DNA from: an uncultured Bacteriovoracaceae bacterium | GTDB lineage: Bacteria > Bdellovibrionota > Bacteriovoracia > Bacteriovoracales > Bacteriovoracaceae | Direction of reading: 5' to 3' | Length of the DNA stretch: 12,948 bases | NCBI GenBank assembly: GCA_937952395.1 | Contig: CALFYV010000213.1 | Coordinates: 1 to 12,948 of the forward strand | Shown: positions 7,206 to 12,948 of the stretch, piece after piece | Layout: every line of letters begins with the position of its first letter | Position numbering within the stretch: position 1 is the first letter of the stretch | The notes under the pieces: generated by a model | Seen by the model: only the letters and a program-made list of their open reading frames with translations | Database searches by the model: none | Told to the model about the DNA's origin: nothing | Translations under genes and position numbers: made by a program

Positions 7206-7572
7206 AAATCCCGTTAATCCAAGTTACCAAGGTATCGATCTCGGATTGTGAAAGCGGAGTTTCACCTTTAGGCATATCACTAATAGAGCCAGTAACTCCG
7301 GCGAGATATTTATAAATCTGAGATTGAGAAGGGGACCCCGAGACCGCCAAGCCACTATTAACCCAGTTAACGTTAGCAGTGTAATTATACCAACTACTGT
7401 GATAACCAGTATGGCAGCTGATACATTTTTGATTTATAACTATAAAAGCTGGTATCAGACCAGGATCAGCGATAGCTGGTAAGTCGGCATAGGCCCTCGA
7501 ATCGGGACTATTGGAATTGTAAGACTGGCCACAACCCACCATAAAAAAAATAATAAGAATTAAACATTTCAT
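7204..7572 (-). CDS. Small monoheme cytochrome c lipoprotein
   Basis: A 122-residue protein. The N-terminus has a short hydrophobic segment and a conventional lipobox MVGC with Cys14, unlike the Tyr-containing boxes elsewhere in the window. The class I cytochrome c core follows: C50-I-S-C53-H54, a probable distal Met100 in ISDMPKG, and a C-terminal helix LSQSEIDTLVTWING. It should be a membrane-anchored periplasmic electron carrier. Its start overlaps the stop of the upstream YceI-family gene by 4 nt (ATGA), so the two are translationally coupled. The partner redox enzyme is not evident. It converges on the cytochrome-barrel cluster and ends within the T-run of that cluster's terminator. Confidence 0.85.
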   Translation of the reverse strand: MKCLILIIFFMVGCGQSYNSNSPDSRAYADLPAIADPGLIPAFIVINQKCISCHTGYHSSWYNYTANVNWVNSGLAVSGSPSQSQIYKYLAGVTGSISDMPKGETPLSQSEIDTLVTWINGI

Positions 7573-8048
7573 TTTAATGGTAATACCGCTTTTACTTTGA
7601 TTTTATCGTCTACACTGATTCCCATATAACTTATTTTTTCATATTTAAATTGCTTCAAAGAGAGAGAAAAATTAACCTCTACCCATCTTTTATCGATCTC
7701 TTTAAATGTGAAATCTATTTTTTCTTTTATACCCCTTACGTTGAGTAAAGCTTTACCTTTTCCTTGTTTGGCGATAGCCTTTTCTAAAATAACAAATTTA
7801 GTTTTTGGATATCCTAATTTTTCACGAACATGTTTATCTCTTAGTTCAATATCACTACTAAGGAGTTTGATGGCCACTTTAATATCTTTGGCCGTATAGG
7901 TATCGCCCTTTTTGCTTACAATCCCTTTTATTTTATTAGATTTTAATTGAAAACTTCCGGCAGGAGATAGTTCAACAGAAACCTCAACGTTTGTATTAGC
8001 GAAAACTAAAGTTGTAAAGAAGACAAGTCCAGTCAGTAATTTAAACAT
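7569..8048 (-). CDS. YceI family periplasmic protein
   Basis: A 159-residue protein with a signal peptide (cleavage near VFA/NT, residue 17). The mature part shows the YceI lipocalin-like pattern: SSDIELRDKHVREKLGYPKTKF (64-85 region) with the conserved Arg-Asp (70-71) and Tyr-Pro, a strand KGKALLNVRGIKEKIDFTF, and the closing DDKIKVKAVLPL strand. YceI proteins bind isoprenoid or other hydrophobic molecules in the periplasm and are often linked to electron-transport genes. Here it is coupled to a cytochrome c lipoprotein by an ATGA overlap. An AAAGGA ribosome binding site lies a few bases before the ATG. It is a little shorter than typical family members (about 190 residues). It is separated from the upstream same-strand gene by a strong terminator, so it must have its own promoter in 8049-8106; I could not place one convincingly. 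Confidence 0.75.
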   Translation of the reverse strand: MFKLLTGLVFFTTLVFANTNVEVSVELSPAGSFQLKSNKIKGIVSKKGDTYTAKDIKVAIKLLSSDIELRDKHVREKLGYPKTKFVILEKAIAKQGKGKALLNVRGIKEKIDFTFKEIDKRWVEVNFSLSLKQFKYEKISYMGISVDDKIKVKAVLPLK

Positions 8049-8106
8049 TTTTTTCCTTTCTTCTATTCTAATAAAGAAAAAAAATATTAATAGTCATAAT
8101 TGAAAT

Positions 8107-8138
8107 AAAAAAGGAACGATTTTGTATCGTTCCTTTTT
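8107..8138 (-). terminator. Strong rho-independent terminator for the 8161-8616 gene
   Basis: GGAACGAT (8113-8120) and ATCGTTCC (8126-8133) form a perfect stem with loop TTTGT. It extends into flanking A and T runs (8108-8112 with 8134-8138). Read on the - strand it ends in a run of six U, and it sits 22 nt past the stop of the upstream gene, insulating the YceI pair from it. Confidence 0.88.
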
Positions 8139-8160
8139 GTACATGATTGTTTGTATTGAT

Positions 8161-8616
8161 TTATTCAGTAATTGTTAATTCAACTAAGGTATTTACGTTA
8201 CCTTTATAATCACTCATTTCAGGATCTCGTCGTTTGATTTCCATATAGTCTGTACCTGAAGTTTTAACAGAGAATTTACACAAATCGGTAGATGTAACTT
8301 TTGGTCTTAGAAATCTTCTTTCGTTGAAGGTTGCACATACCGTTTCATTAAACTTGATATTATTTCCTTCGATATAAAAAGATTCATCTTTGAATTTTAG
8401 TGTGTAGTTAATATTGATTGAATCTTCGAACATTTCTTCACCACTATAAAGCGTGAGTTCTAAAGTTATTTCATTATTTCTTTTGAGTTTATAGTTTAAA
8501 TCATATTGATCAAAACTCATTCTTCCTGATATTTTATTTTTTAATGTAATTGACTTGGCAGATGTGACTTTTATAGACAAAAGAGCAAAAAAAACAAGAA
8601 AAAGAGAGCACTTCAT
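8161..8616 (-). CDS. Secreted protein of unknown function
   Basis: A 151-residue protein not recognised as any named family. Residues 1-20 form a signal peptide with probable cleavage at VTSA/K. The mature part is strand-rich with alternating charged and hydrophobic residues (LNYKLKRNNEITLELTL, DSININYTLKF, DESFYIEGNNIKF). Two Cys, in TVCATF and DLCKFS, are likely to form one periplasmic disulfide. It looks like a small beta-sandwich or barrel-like periplasmic protein. A GAGG ribosome binding element precedes the ATG, a sigma70-like promoter lies upstream and a strong terminator lies downstream, so it is a single-gene transcript. Confidence 0.7.
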   Translation of the reverse strand: MKCSLFLVFFALLSIKVTSAKSITLKNKISGRMSFDQYDLNYKLKRNNEITLELTLYSGEEMFEDSININYTLKFKDESFYIEGNNIKFNETVCATFNERRFLRPKVTSTDLCKFSVKTSGTDYMEIKRRDPEMSDYKGNVNTLVELTITE

Positions 8617-8639
8617 TTTAACCTCGACTGTTAAGTTTT

Positions 8640-8668
8640 ATTAATGCGCGCACTTTACCATATGACAA
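8640..8668 (-). promoter_or_regulatory. Candidate sigma70-type promoter of the secreted-protein gene
   Basis: On the - strand, TTGTCA (8663-8668; five of six to TTGACA) and ATTAAT (8640-8645; four of six to TATAAT) are separated by exactly 17 bp, upstream of the gene starting at 8616. The spacer contains a palindrome, TGCGCGCA (8645-8652), next to the -10 box, which could be an operator. Confidence 0.45.
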
Positions 8669-8735
8669 GGCGTATCAAAGCAGGGCAGGTATTTTTTATA
8701 GAGTTGGTAAGCGTCTGAAATAAGAAGAAATGCGC

Positions 8736-9521
8736 TTATTTTTCTTTAAAAATACGTACAGGGGGTAGTCTTGTTTCCTTCTTTTTCCAACCTAAGAATC
8801 CTGGGACAAGAACATAATCTTTTGAACTTACGAGTTCGAGTTCACGTGGCTCAAATTTTTTTTGGGGATCAAAAGTGATATCAAAAACATCACCATAATC
8901 TCTAATGTTCAAACCATCTTGAGATTTGTACCACTCAGGTAGAGATACTTCTTCACCACTACGCAACTTTACTACTGAATTGTATAAACTTGATGCGTCT
9001 GAATTATGAATATGAACAAGGATGTGACAATCTTCATGACAAAGTTCTTGTAGTCTTACCATGACTTTTCCAGGGGCAGGCGTGTAAGCAATAACCCCCC
9101 AGTAATCTAAGACGACATCGAACTTACCAAATTTTTCTATTAATTCGTCATTCTCAATTTGTTCAAAAAAACGATCTCTAAAAATTTGGAAATTGTTGGC
9201 TTCTTCTAATTTGTCTTCCATCTTAGCCGTAATTATAGTGATATTATGGCGTGTTCTTTGAGCGAGCTCTTCTGCAGCAACACCTTCTCCTGCCCCAAAA
9301 TCGACAATGTGTTTTATTTCTTTTGAATTAATTTCCCTTTGAAGAAGACCTTCAAATTTTTTTAGATAAGCACTCAATGGTCTTCGTGTTGAGTAGGTAT
9401 TTTCAATAACACTTTTTTCGATAAAAAACTGTCCACAGTTGATGAGATCTGAATGACTCATTCCGGGTTCATTTAGAAAGAAAGTCAGAAGAATTAGTCG
9501 TAAGTACAAGATTTTTCTCAT
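8736..9521 (-). CDS. SAM-dependent methyltransferase-like protein with N-terminal signal sequence
   Basis: The protein has 261 residues from the ATG at 9521. A GTG at 9542 would add seven residues (MRYLSFS). Neither start has a clear ribosome binding site; I prefer 9521 because it gives a compact signal-like N-terminus, RKILYLRLILLTFF. Numbering from the GTG, motif I of class I methyltransferases is HIVDFGAGEGVAAEELA (78-94), with the acidic Asp-x-Gly-x-Gly pattern. A motif IV-like segment, KFDVVLDYWGVIAYTP, lies at 140-155, followed by strand HILVHIHN. The C-terminal third is less conserved and ends in a basic tail. The cofactor site looks intact, yet the hydrophobic N-terminus would send it to the membrane or periplasm, where SAM is absent. 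It may be inner-membrane anchored facing the cytoplasm. The substrate is unknown. Confidence 0.65.
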   Translation of the reverse strand: MRKILYLRLILLTFFLNEPGMSHSDLINCGQFFIEKSVIENTYSTRRPLSAYLKKFEGLLQREINSKEIKHIVDFGAGEGVAAEELAQRTRHNITIITAKMEDKLEEANNFQIFRDRFFEQIENDELIEKFGKFDVVLDYWGVIAYTPAPGKVMVRLQELCHEDCHILVHIHNSDASSLYNSVVKLRSGEEVSLPEWYKSQDGLNIRDYGDVFDITFDPQKKFEPRELELVSSKDYVLVPGFLGWKKKETRLPPVRIFKEK

Positions 9522-9637
9522 TGAGAAAGATAAATATCGCACAGCATTGTAAACTTCAATTTAAATTTAATTGTTGAGAAAAAAATTCATGGTTAAGGCA
9601 ATCAGTAAAACTTGATTTTACGTGTAATTGTTCTAGT

Positions 9638-9665
9638 TTTCCAATTTACACCCCATAAATATAAT
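9638..9665 (+). promoter_or_regulatory. Candidate sigma70-type promoter of the pentapeptide pseudogene
   Basis: A perfect TATAAT (9660-9665) lies 16 bp after TTTCCA (9638-9643, four of six to TTGACA) and about 44 nt before the ATG at 9709. The remaining 9543-9708 sequence between the divergent genes is AT-rich with no other structure I can support. Confidence 0.5.
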
Positions 9666-9708
9666 TTTGTTTTAAATATTTAAGTATTCTAAATGTTCTA
9701 CTAGAGAA

Positions 9709-10080
9709 ATGCATAAAAAAATAAAGCAAACACTTAATATGAATTGTAGTAAGTTGTTTTTAGGAGAAGGAAAAGATGAAAATATTTTTTATTATAAAGT
9801 TGAAAAAGTTGATGCAAGATGCTCAGTAACTGAAAGTCTTAGCGGTTACTGGACTTGTTTTTATAATTCAGATTTTAGATGTGCTACCATTTAGAAACAC
9901 TATGGAGGTGATTGGACTTTTAATGGGTCTGATTTTCGTTATGCTGATTTATCTGGGATCAATGCTGAAAGCGTAAGTATATTTTAAAAAGACGCAATGT
10001 TCAACGACAGTACGAAACTTCCCTTCAATAAACAAGAGGCCATAGAAGCTTGGTGCATGATTTTTATCAATGAATTTTAA
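9709..10080 (+). pseudogene. Pentapeptide-repeat protein gene broken by two in-frame stops
   Basis: One frame carries recognisable coding sequence for 123 codons but is cut by TAG at 9892-9894 and TAA at 9985-9987. The first piece ends GYWTCFYNSDFRCATI. The second reads GGDWTFNGSDFRYADLSG, with the pentapeptide-repeat pattern A(D/N)LxG. The third contains FNDSTKLPFNKQEAIEAW, which resembles the Pro-Phe/Glu-Ala-Ile tail that closes small pentapeptide proteins of this type. The reading frame is kept across both stops, so the breaks are point changes and not indels. The promoter upstream looks intact. An intact copy would have had about 123 residues with no signal peptide. Pentapeptide proteins form right-handed beta helices; the role of this small family is not known to me. 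The first open piece alone (9709-9894) could still be made. Confidence 0.7.
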
Positions 10081-10190
10081 TATTGATAAAGACTTGAAAA
10101 ATTTACACAAATCAATGAGACGAATTGAAAAAAAATGACAACCTGGTTTAGGCTGCCTTAAGGTCGTGTTATCTAAGAGAAGGAGATCCG

Positions 10191-10724
10191 ATGAAAAAAA
10201 TAATTCTTTTTGCTTTTGCTTTTGCTTTGATGTCTGTGTCAACGTTTGCAAGCCTTATTGAAAAGAAAGTTTTTAAGTGCTCTATTATGGCAACCTACAG
10301 CCCATTTCAAACTGCCAATGATCAGTATTTTTCAAATTCGATTGATTTTGAAACGATAGTTACGAGTCAGGTTAATAATAATAAAGTTATAAAAGCGGCG
10401 CTTTCGACTAGTCGCATAAGTCTTTCAAATACAACAAAGAAAAAAAATACAGTATTTGATTTAATTCTGATGAGCTACACTGGGGGCACCTCTTATAAGC
10501 TAAAATTTAATGCCTTGAGCACGAAAGAGACTCGGCTACTTTTATCTGAGATTACTCAACAAAATATACCCGAAGTTAAATCTGGATTTAAACCAGGGGT
10601 GCTTTCCATGAAAAGATCCAAGTACAATGCAAAATATCCGATGCAAACAACAGCAAAACAAATATATCTTAAAAATGATAAAGATAGTGGAGTTTATAAT
10701 ATTTACTTAAGTTGTCGTGGCTAG
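10191..10724 (+). CDS. Small secreted protein of unknown function
   Basis: A 177-residue protein not recognised. Residues 1-20 are a clear Sec signal peptide (MKKIILFAFAFALM..., cleavage after STFA). The mature part has one Cys near each end (Cys30 and Cys175), suggesting a disulfide joining the termini, and is otherwise strand- and lysine-rich with several short beta segments. The start is firm: AGAAGGAGA lies just before the ATG. The region 10081-10190 upstream contains an imperfect hairpin (around 10142-10165) but no promoter I can place with confidence. It is the first of three co-oriented small secreted-protein genes. Confidence 0.75.
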   Translation: MKKIILFAFAFALMSVSTFASLIEKKVFKCSIMATYSPFQTANDQYFSNSIDFETIVTSQVNNNKVIKAALSTSRISLSNTTKKKNTVFDLILMSYTGGTSYKLKFNALSTKETRLLLSEITQQNIPEVKSGFKPGVLSMKRSKYNAKYPMQTTAKQIYLKNDKDSGVYNIYLSCRG

Positions 10725-10758
10725 AAAAATAATTTGGTAATGACTTATAGGGAGATTT

Positions 10759-11364
10759 GTGAATTCTTTAGACTTGATTAAATTGTTTGTATTAACTTTT
10801 ATTTTTGCTGTTAATTTACCTGCTGCTGAAAAAGAGAGTTGTCCTGAATTGAATGGTAAGTATGAAGTAGTTTCTTGTCAGTTTCCAGATGAAGAACAAG
10901 ATAAAAAAGCGTGGGTTAATTTTGGTTTTGGCCCTCAAGAGGCAATGATTTCTGATAAGGAGGAGGCATTTTCTCGTTTTTTGACAATTAAACAAAATAA
11001 AGGGGATTGCAACGCTATTGTCGTCACAACTAGGGCCTGTGCAGAAGATTATCCAGTTTGTACAGCTAATTTGGAACTTAGTACAGAAGCGTTAAAGGAA
11101 GCCAATAAAAGATCTTATCCAAAAACTAAAGTAAAAATGACTGAAAGTTCCATTCTTATTAAGAAACGTTACATGGGCAGACCTAAGTTTGGTTCCGAAA
11201 TGGGGATTCTTTTTCTGGGAATCGAAAGAGGTTATCGAAATGTTCAAACTTTGAAGAAAGTTGATAATAGTTATTTGAGTATTACAAATAAGAAAACAAA
11301 AACACTTTTTGCGATAGGGTATAAAACTCTTAAGGAAAGTTGCTTATTAAAGAAAATTGATTAG
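10759..11364 (+). CDS. Cys-rich secreted protein of unknown function
   Basis: A 201-residue protein starting at GTG, supported by GGGAGA (10750-10755) just upstream. The signal peptide ends near LPAA/E (about residue 23). The mature protein opens with CPELNGKYEVVSC, an opening often seen in small secreted beta-barrel proteins of predatory bacteria, and has six Cys (28, 40, 84, 94, 101, 195), enough for three disulfides. The rest alternates strands and basic loops (VKMTESSILIKKRY, TLKKVDNSYLSITNKKTK). A lipocalin-like fold is possible but I cannot assign a family. It follows the previous gene by 34 nt and may share its transcript. Confidence 0.75.
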   Translation: MNSLDLIKLFVLTFIFAVNLPAAEKESCPELNGKYEVVSCQFPDEEQDKKAWVNFGFGPQEAMISDKEEAFSRFLTIKQNKGDCNAIVVTTRACAEDYPVCTANLELSTEALKEANKRSYPKTKVKMTESSILIKKRYMGRPKFGSEMGILFLGIERGYRNVQTLKKVDNSYLSITNKKTKTLFAIGYKTLKESCLLKKID

Positions 11365-11366
11365 AA

Positions 11367-11388
11367 AACTGTAATCACTTGTACAGTT
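11367..11388 (+). other. 7-bp perfect inverted repeat between two secreted-protein genes
   Basis: AACTGTA (11367-11373) and TACAGTT (11382-11388) are exact reverse complements with an 8-nt loop, starting 3 nt after the stop of the 10759 gene. There is no U-run directly after it, only ATTAAATT, so it may be a weak terminator, an mRNA-stabilising hairpin or an operator for the following gene. Confidence 0.4.
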
Positions 11389-11432
11389 ATTAAATTAAAA
11401 AGCTGATACGGTTTTAAATTTAGGAGATAAAT

Positions 11433-11909
11433 ATGGGCAGAGCGATTCAATTGATTGTTTTCACTTTTTTATTCAGTTTTAAGGGCCTCTACGCGCAAGA
11501 TAGGTCTGAATATCGAAAATATCCGCCAAAGATTTCTCTTCCTCCTGAACTAAAGGAGTTTTGTATGAAGCCTCAAAAGTTTATCTTACAGGGCCTCTTT
11601 GTCTCTAAATACAAGATTATTGAAGGTAAGTTGAATTTAAAACTTTCTGTAGATGTCTTTGGTCGCGGAGAAGGTTATTATTTTTCCATTATTCTAGGAG
11701 AGATAAAAAATCCACAGTTTATTATCCTGGACCATACAAGAGTTAGTGAAAACGATATATGGTATGAAATTCCCATTAACGATCTCCCAAATGATCTTAC
11801 TGACAAACTGCTCAATCATGGTGGGAGATTAGTTAGTATTCCTATTTCAGTTGCTCTCCCCACTGGTAATGGGTGCGAATTTTCTACAAACATCCTGTTC
11901 AATAAATAA
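11433..11909 (+). CDS. Small secreted protein of unknown function
   Basis: A 158-residue protein not recognised. The signal peptide MGRAIQLIVFTFLFSFKG ends near LYA/Q (21/22). The mature part starts with a Pro- and Tyr-rich stretch (YRKYPPKISLPPELKEFC). It then shows a regular strand pattern (FILQGLFVSKYKIIEGKLNLKL region, YYFSIILGEI, FIILDHTRV) typical of a small beta sandwich. Cys44 and Cys148 could pair. TTTAGGAGA just before the ATG is a strong ribosome binding site. A strong terminator follows about 50 nt after the stop. It is probably the last gene of the 10191-11909 group. Confidence 0.75.
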   Translation: MGRAIQLIVFTFLFSFKGLYAQDRSEYRKYPPKISLPPELKEFCMKPQKFILQGLFVSKYKIIEGKLNLKLSVDVFGRGEGYYFSIILGEIKNPQFIILDHTRVSENDIWYEIPINDLPNDLTDKLLNHGGRLVSIPISVALPTGNGCEFSTNILFNK

Positions 11910-11959
11910 AGATAAAGAAGTTTATTTATTGATGAGGTAAGTTAATATCATCACCTCTC

Positions 11960-11998
11960 TTTCATAAAAACTCTTCGTAGTTTTTATGAAAAATTTTT
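11960..11998 (+). terminator. Strong rho-independent terminator after the 11433-11909 gene
   Basis: TTTCATAAAAACT (11960-11972) and AGTTTTTATGAAA (11979-11991) form a 13-bp perfect stem with loop CTTCGT, followed by AA and a five-T run (11994-11998). On the opposite strand no U-run follows, so it acts mainly on + strand transcripts. The stretch from here to 12138 holds no gene I can support, only a short GACAA-TGC-TTGTC repeat at 12108-12120. Confidence 0.85.
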
Positions 11999-12138
11999 CT
12001 CTATTAGAAAAAAGCCGTAACATCTCACAAAATTTTATGAATGATTCAAGAAAAGATTGCCAAGCTCTTCTTTGTGTTTTTAACTATTTAGTGTGCCGGG
12101 TTTTGTGGACAATGCTTGTCTTAGCGCATAAAAATAAG

Positions 12139-12227
12139 TGGTGCCCAGGACGAGACTTGAACTCGTACAGCCGGTGAAGGCCGCAGGATTTTAAATCCTG
12201 TGTGTCTACCGATTCCACCACCCGGGC
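12139..12227 (-). tRNA. tRNA-Leu (anticodon UAA)
   Basis: Read on the - strand, the acceptor GCCCGGG (12221-12227) pairs with CCTGGGC (12143-12149) with one G-T pair. The D arm is TGGTGGAATCGGTAGACAC. The anticodon stem CAGGA/TCCTG encloses loop TTTAAAA, giving anticodon TAA for the Leu codon UUA. There is a long class II variable arm (CGGCCTTCACCG) and a T arm with GTTCAAGTC. The discriminator is A and the CCA end is encoded (12139-12141). All of this fits bacterial tRNA-Leu. A promoter lies just upstream. Confidence 0.95.
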
Positions 12228-12247
12228 GCATTGTAAAAGCATTGACG

Positions 12248-12276
12248 ATAATGAACTTTGACAAAGGAACTGTCAA
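12248..12276 (-). promoter_or_regulatory. Candidate sigma70-type promoter of tRNA-Leu
   Basis: On the - strand, a perfect TTGACA (12271-12276) and CATTAT (12248-12253, four of six to TATAAT) are 17 bp apart, placing transcription start near 12240, about 13 nt before the tRNA. The -35 box is also one arm of the inverted repeat TTGACA/TGTCAA (12258-12263 and 12271-12276), and the promoter overlaps the N-terminal codons of the divergent lipoprotein gene. Confidence 0.55.
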
Positions 12277-12948
12277 TTAAAAGCTCAGTAATTACTAATA
12301 CTTTCGTTCTCCTGGCTTTGTGCGCAATGTATTCTTGCTCCTGGCATATCTTTGATAAAGATTATGGAAAAAATAAGCCCGGTATTTTGGAATCTAATAT
12401 AGAAAGTAAGTGGTATCAAGGATCAGCTTTGGCCTTTCAGTCCACTGACATTGATGGTTCTTTATCAACTCATTATTTCTTTGATCCTAATCCCAAAATT
12501 GATTTAACCGATTCAACGATTGATTTTGTTCCTCAAACACCAGCTGGTAGTCCAGTAAGATATAATATTGATACACTTTCTGGTCAGATTTATGCTGAAG
12601 CTAAGTATTGTTCTCAGTCAGATATTTATAATGAGTACTCATCTTCACTTTCTACCCCGCCTTATACGATGGGATTCGTACCAAGACTACTTGATCAAAT
12701 TGGTCATCCTCAAAAAATTATTGTTTTTGGTAATGAAGACTATTATCAAAAAAAGAGAAAACTTAATTTAGAAAAAGTGCGAGTTGTAGGTGGTTTGATT
12801 GAAAATATTTGTTTATTCGGTCTTTGTCAAAAAGAGAAGAGTTGGTTGAGCCATTTAGTTTTGGTTGCAGTCGATCCGCGGGACTCAAATTTTGAAAGCA
12901 TTTTTGATTTAGTTAACTTAAAAAAGCAAGTTAACTGGCCGCATATTC
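12258..12948 (+). CDS. Envelope lipoprotein of unknown function, partial at the right edge
   Basis: An open frame of 230 codons runs to the window end without a stop. No ATG or GTG begins it at the proper place. TTG at 12258 gives a signal peptide TKELSIKSSVITNTFVLLAL and then lipobox-like AMYSC (Cys27 from this start). An AAGGA at 12264-12268 would instead suit an ATT at 12276. An ATG at 12327 would lose the hydrophobic segment and is unlikely. The mature part has Asp/Ser/Thr-rich strands (LAFQSTDIDGSLSTHYFF, RYNIDTLSGQIYAEAKYC), then LDQIGHPQKIIVFGNEDYY and two further Cys (ENICLFGLCQK). No family is recognised. Codon use and frame are consistent throughout. The lipobox again carries Tyr near the Cys, as in the lipoproteins at 476 and 2632. 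It is transcribed divergently from tRNA-Leu. Confidence 0.7.
   Translation, partial: MTKELSIKSSVITNTFVLLALCAMYSCSWHIFDKDYGKNKPGILESNIESKWYQGSALAFQSTDIDGSLSTHYFFDPNPKIDLTDSTIDFVPQTPAGSPVRYNIDTLSGQIYAEAKYCSQSDIYNEYSSSLSTPPYTMGFVPRLLDQIGHPQKIIVFGNEDYYQKKRKLNLEKVRVVGGLIENICLFGLCQKEKSWLSHLVLVAVDPRDSNFESIFDLVNLKKQVNWPHI

Noticed and set aside
9892..9987. Stop-codon read-through or alternative genetic code across TAG and TAA in the pentapeptide gene
   Set aside because: Other genes in the window end normally at TAA, TGA and TAG, so point-mutation pseudogene formation is simpler.
9949..10251. Open frame of 100 codons on the - strand
   Set aside because: It is antisense to the pentapeptide pseudogene tail and to the signal peptide of the 10191 gene, with no ribosome binding site or family-like sequence.
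11986..12177. Open frame of 63 codons on the + strand
   Set aside because: It begins inside the terminator stem and ends antisense to the tRNA-Leu 3' half, the classic source of false CPGRDLN-type proteins.
12568..12771. Open frame of 67 codons starting with ATG on the + strand
   Set aside because: It is out of frame inside the lipoprotein gene that runs from 12258 to the edge, whose frame shows consistent protein-like sequence.

Overview
The window is about 12.9 kb of AT-rich bacterial DNA. Almost every protein it encodes carries a signal peptide, a lipobox, a Tat signal or membrane segments. Loose lipoboxes (Tyr near the lipid Cys), many small secreted Cys-paired orphans, and DUF1501/DUF1588-type envelope cytochromes in a low-GC genome resemble Bdellovibrio-and-like organisms (Bacteriovorax/Halobacteriovorax type, Bdellovibrionota). 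This is an inference from sequence style, with no marker gene to confirm it.

Region 1 (3-4857, + strand) is a tight co-oriented block. It holds the tail of a DUF1588/DUF1585-type cytochrome whose heme-motif region is interrupted by stops, then an atypical lipoprotein, a Tat-exported DUF1501 protein, a CxxCH lipoprotein with a C-terminal CBM-like beta domain, and a lipoprotein signal peptidase (LspA) domain fused to a two-TM HAMP-like module. Two junctions are ATGA overlaps, one has no gap and one has 15 nt, so the block reads as one operon. Its promoter lies outside the window.

Region 2 (4892-7205, + strand) starts with an 8-bp inverted repeat abutting the start codon. Next come a monoheme cytochrome/beta-barrel fusion that looks Cyc2-like, and an overlapping TPR/beta-barrel outer-membrane protein, closed by a terminator. 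With region 1 this could form an envelope-spanning heme or electron-transfer system supplied with its own LspA-like enzyme. That is the most interesting hypothesis here, and it is inference.

Region 3 (7204-9521, - strand) has a YceI-family periplasmic protein coupled to a monoheme cytochrome lipoprotein, then a secreted orphan with its own promoter and a strong terminator, then a SAM-methyltransferase-like protein that unexpectedly carries a signal peptide.

Region 4 (9638-11998, + strand) has a pentapeptide-repeat gene broken by two in-frame stops, three small secreted proteins of unknown function with good ribosome binding sites, and a strong terminator.

Region 5 (12139-12948) has tRNA-Leu(UAA) on the - strand with encoded CCA and a sigma70-like promoter. 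A divergent lipoprotein gene with no ATG at its expected start runs off the right edge. I see no CRISPR array, insertion sequence or replication origin.
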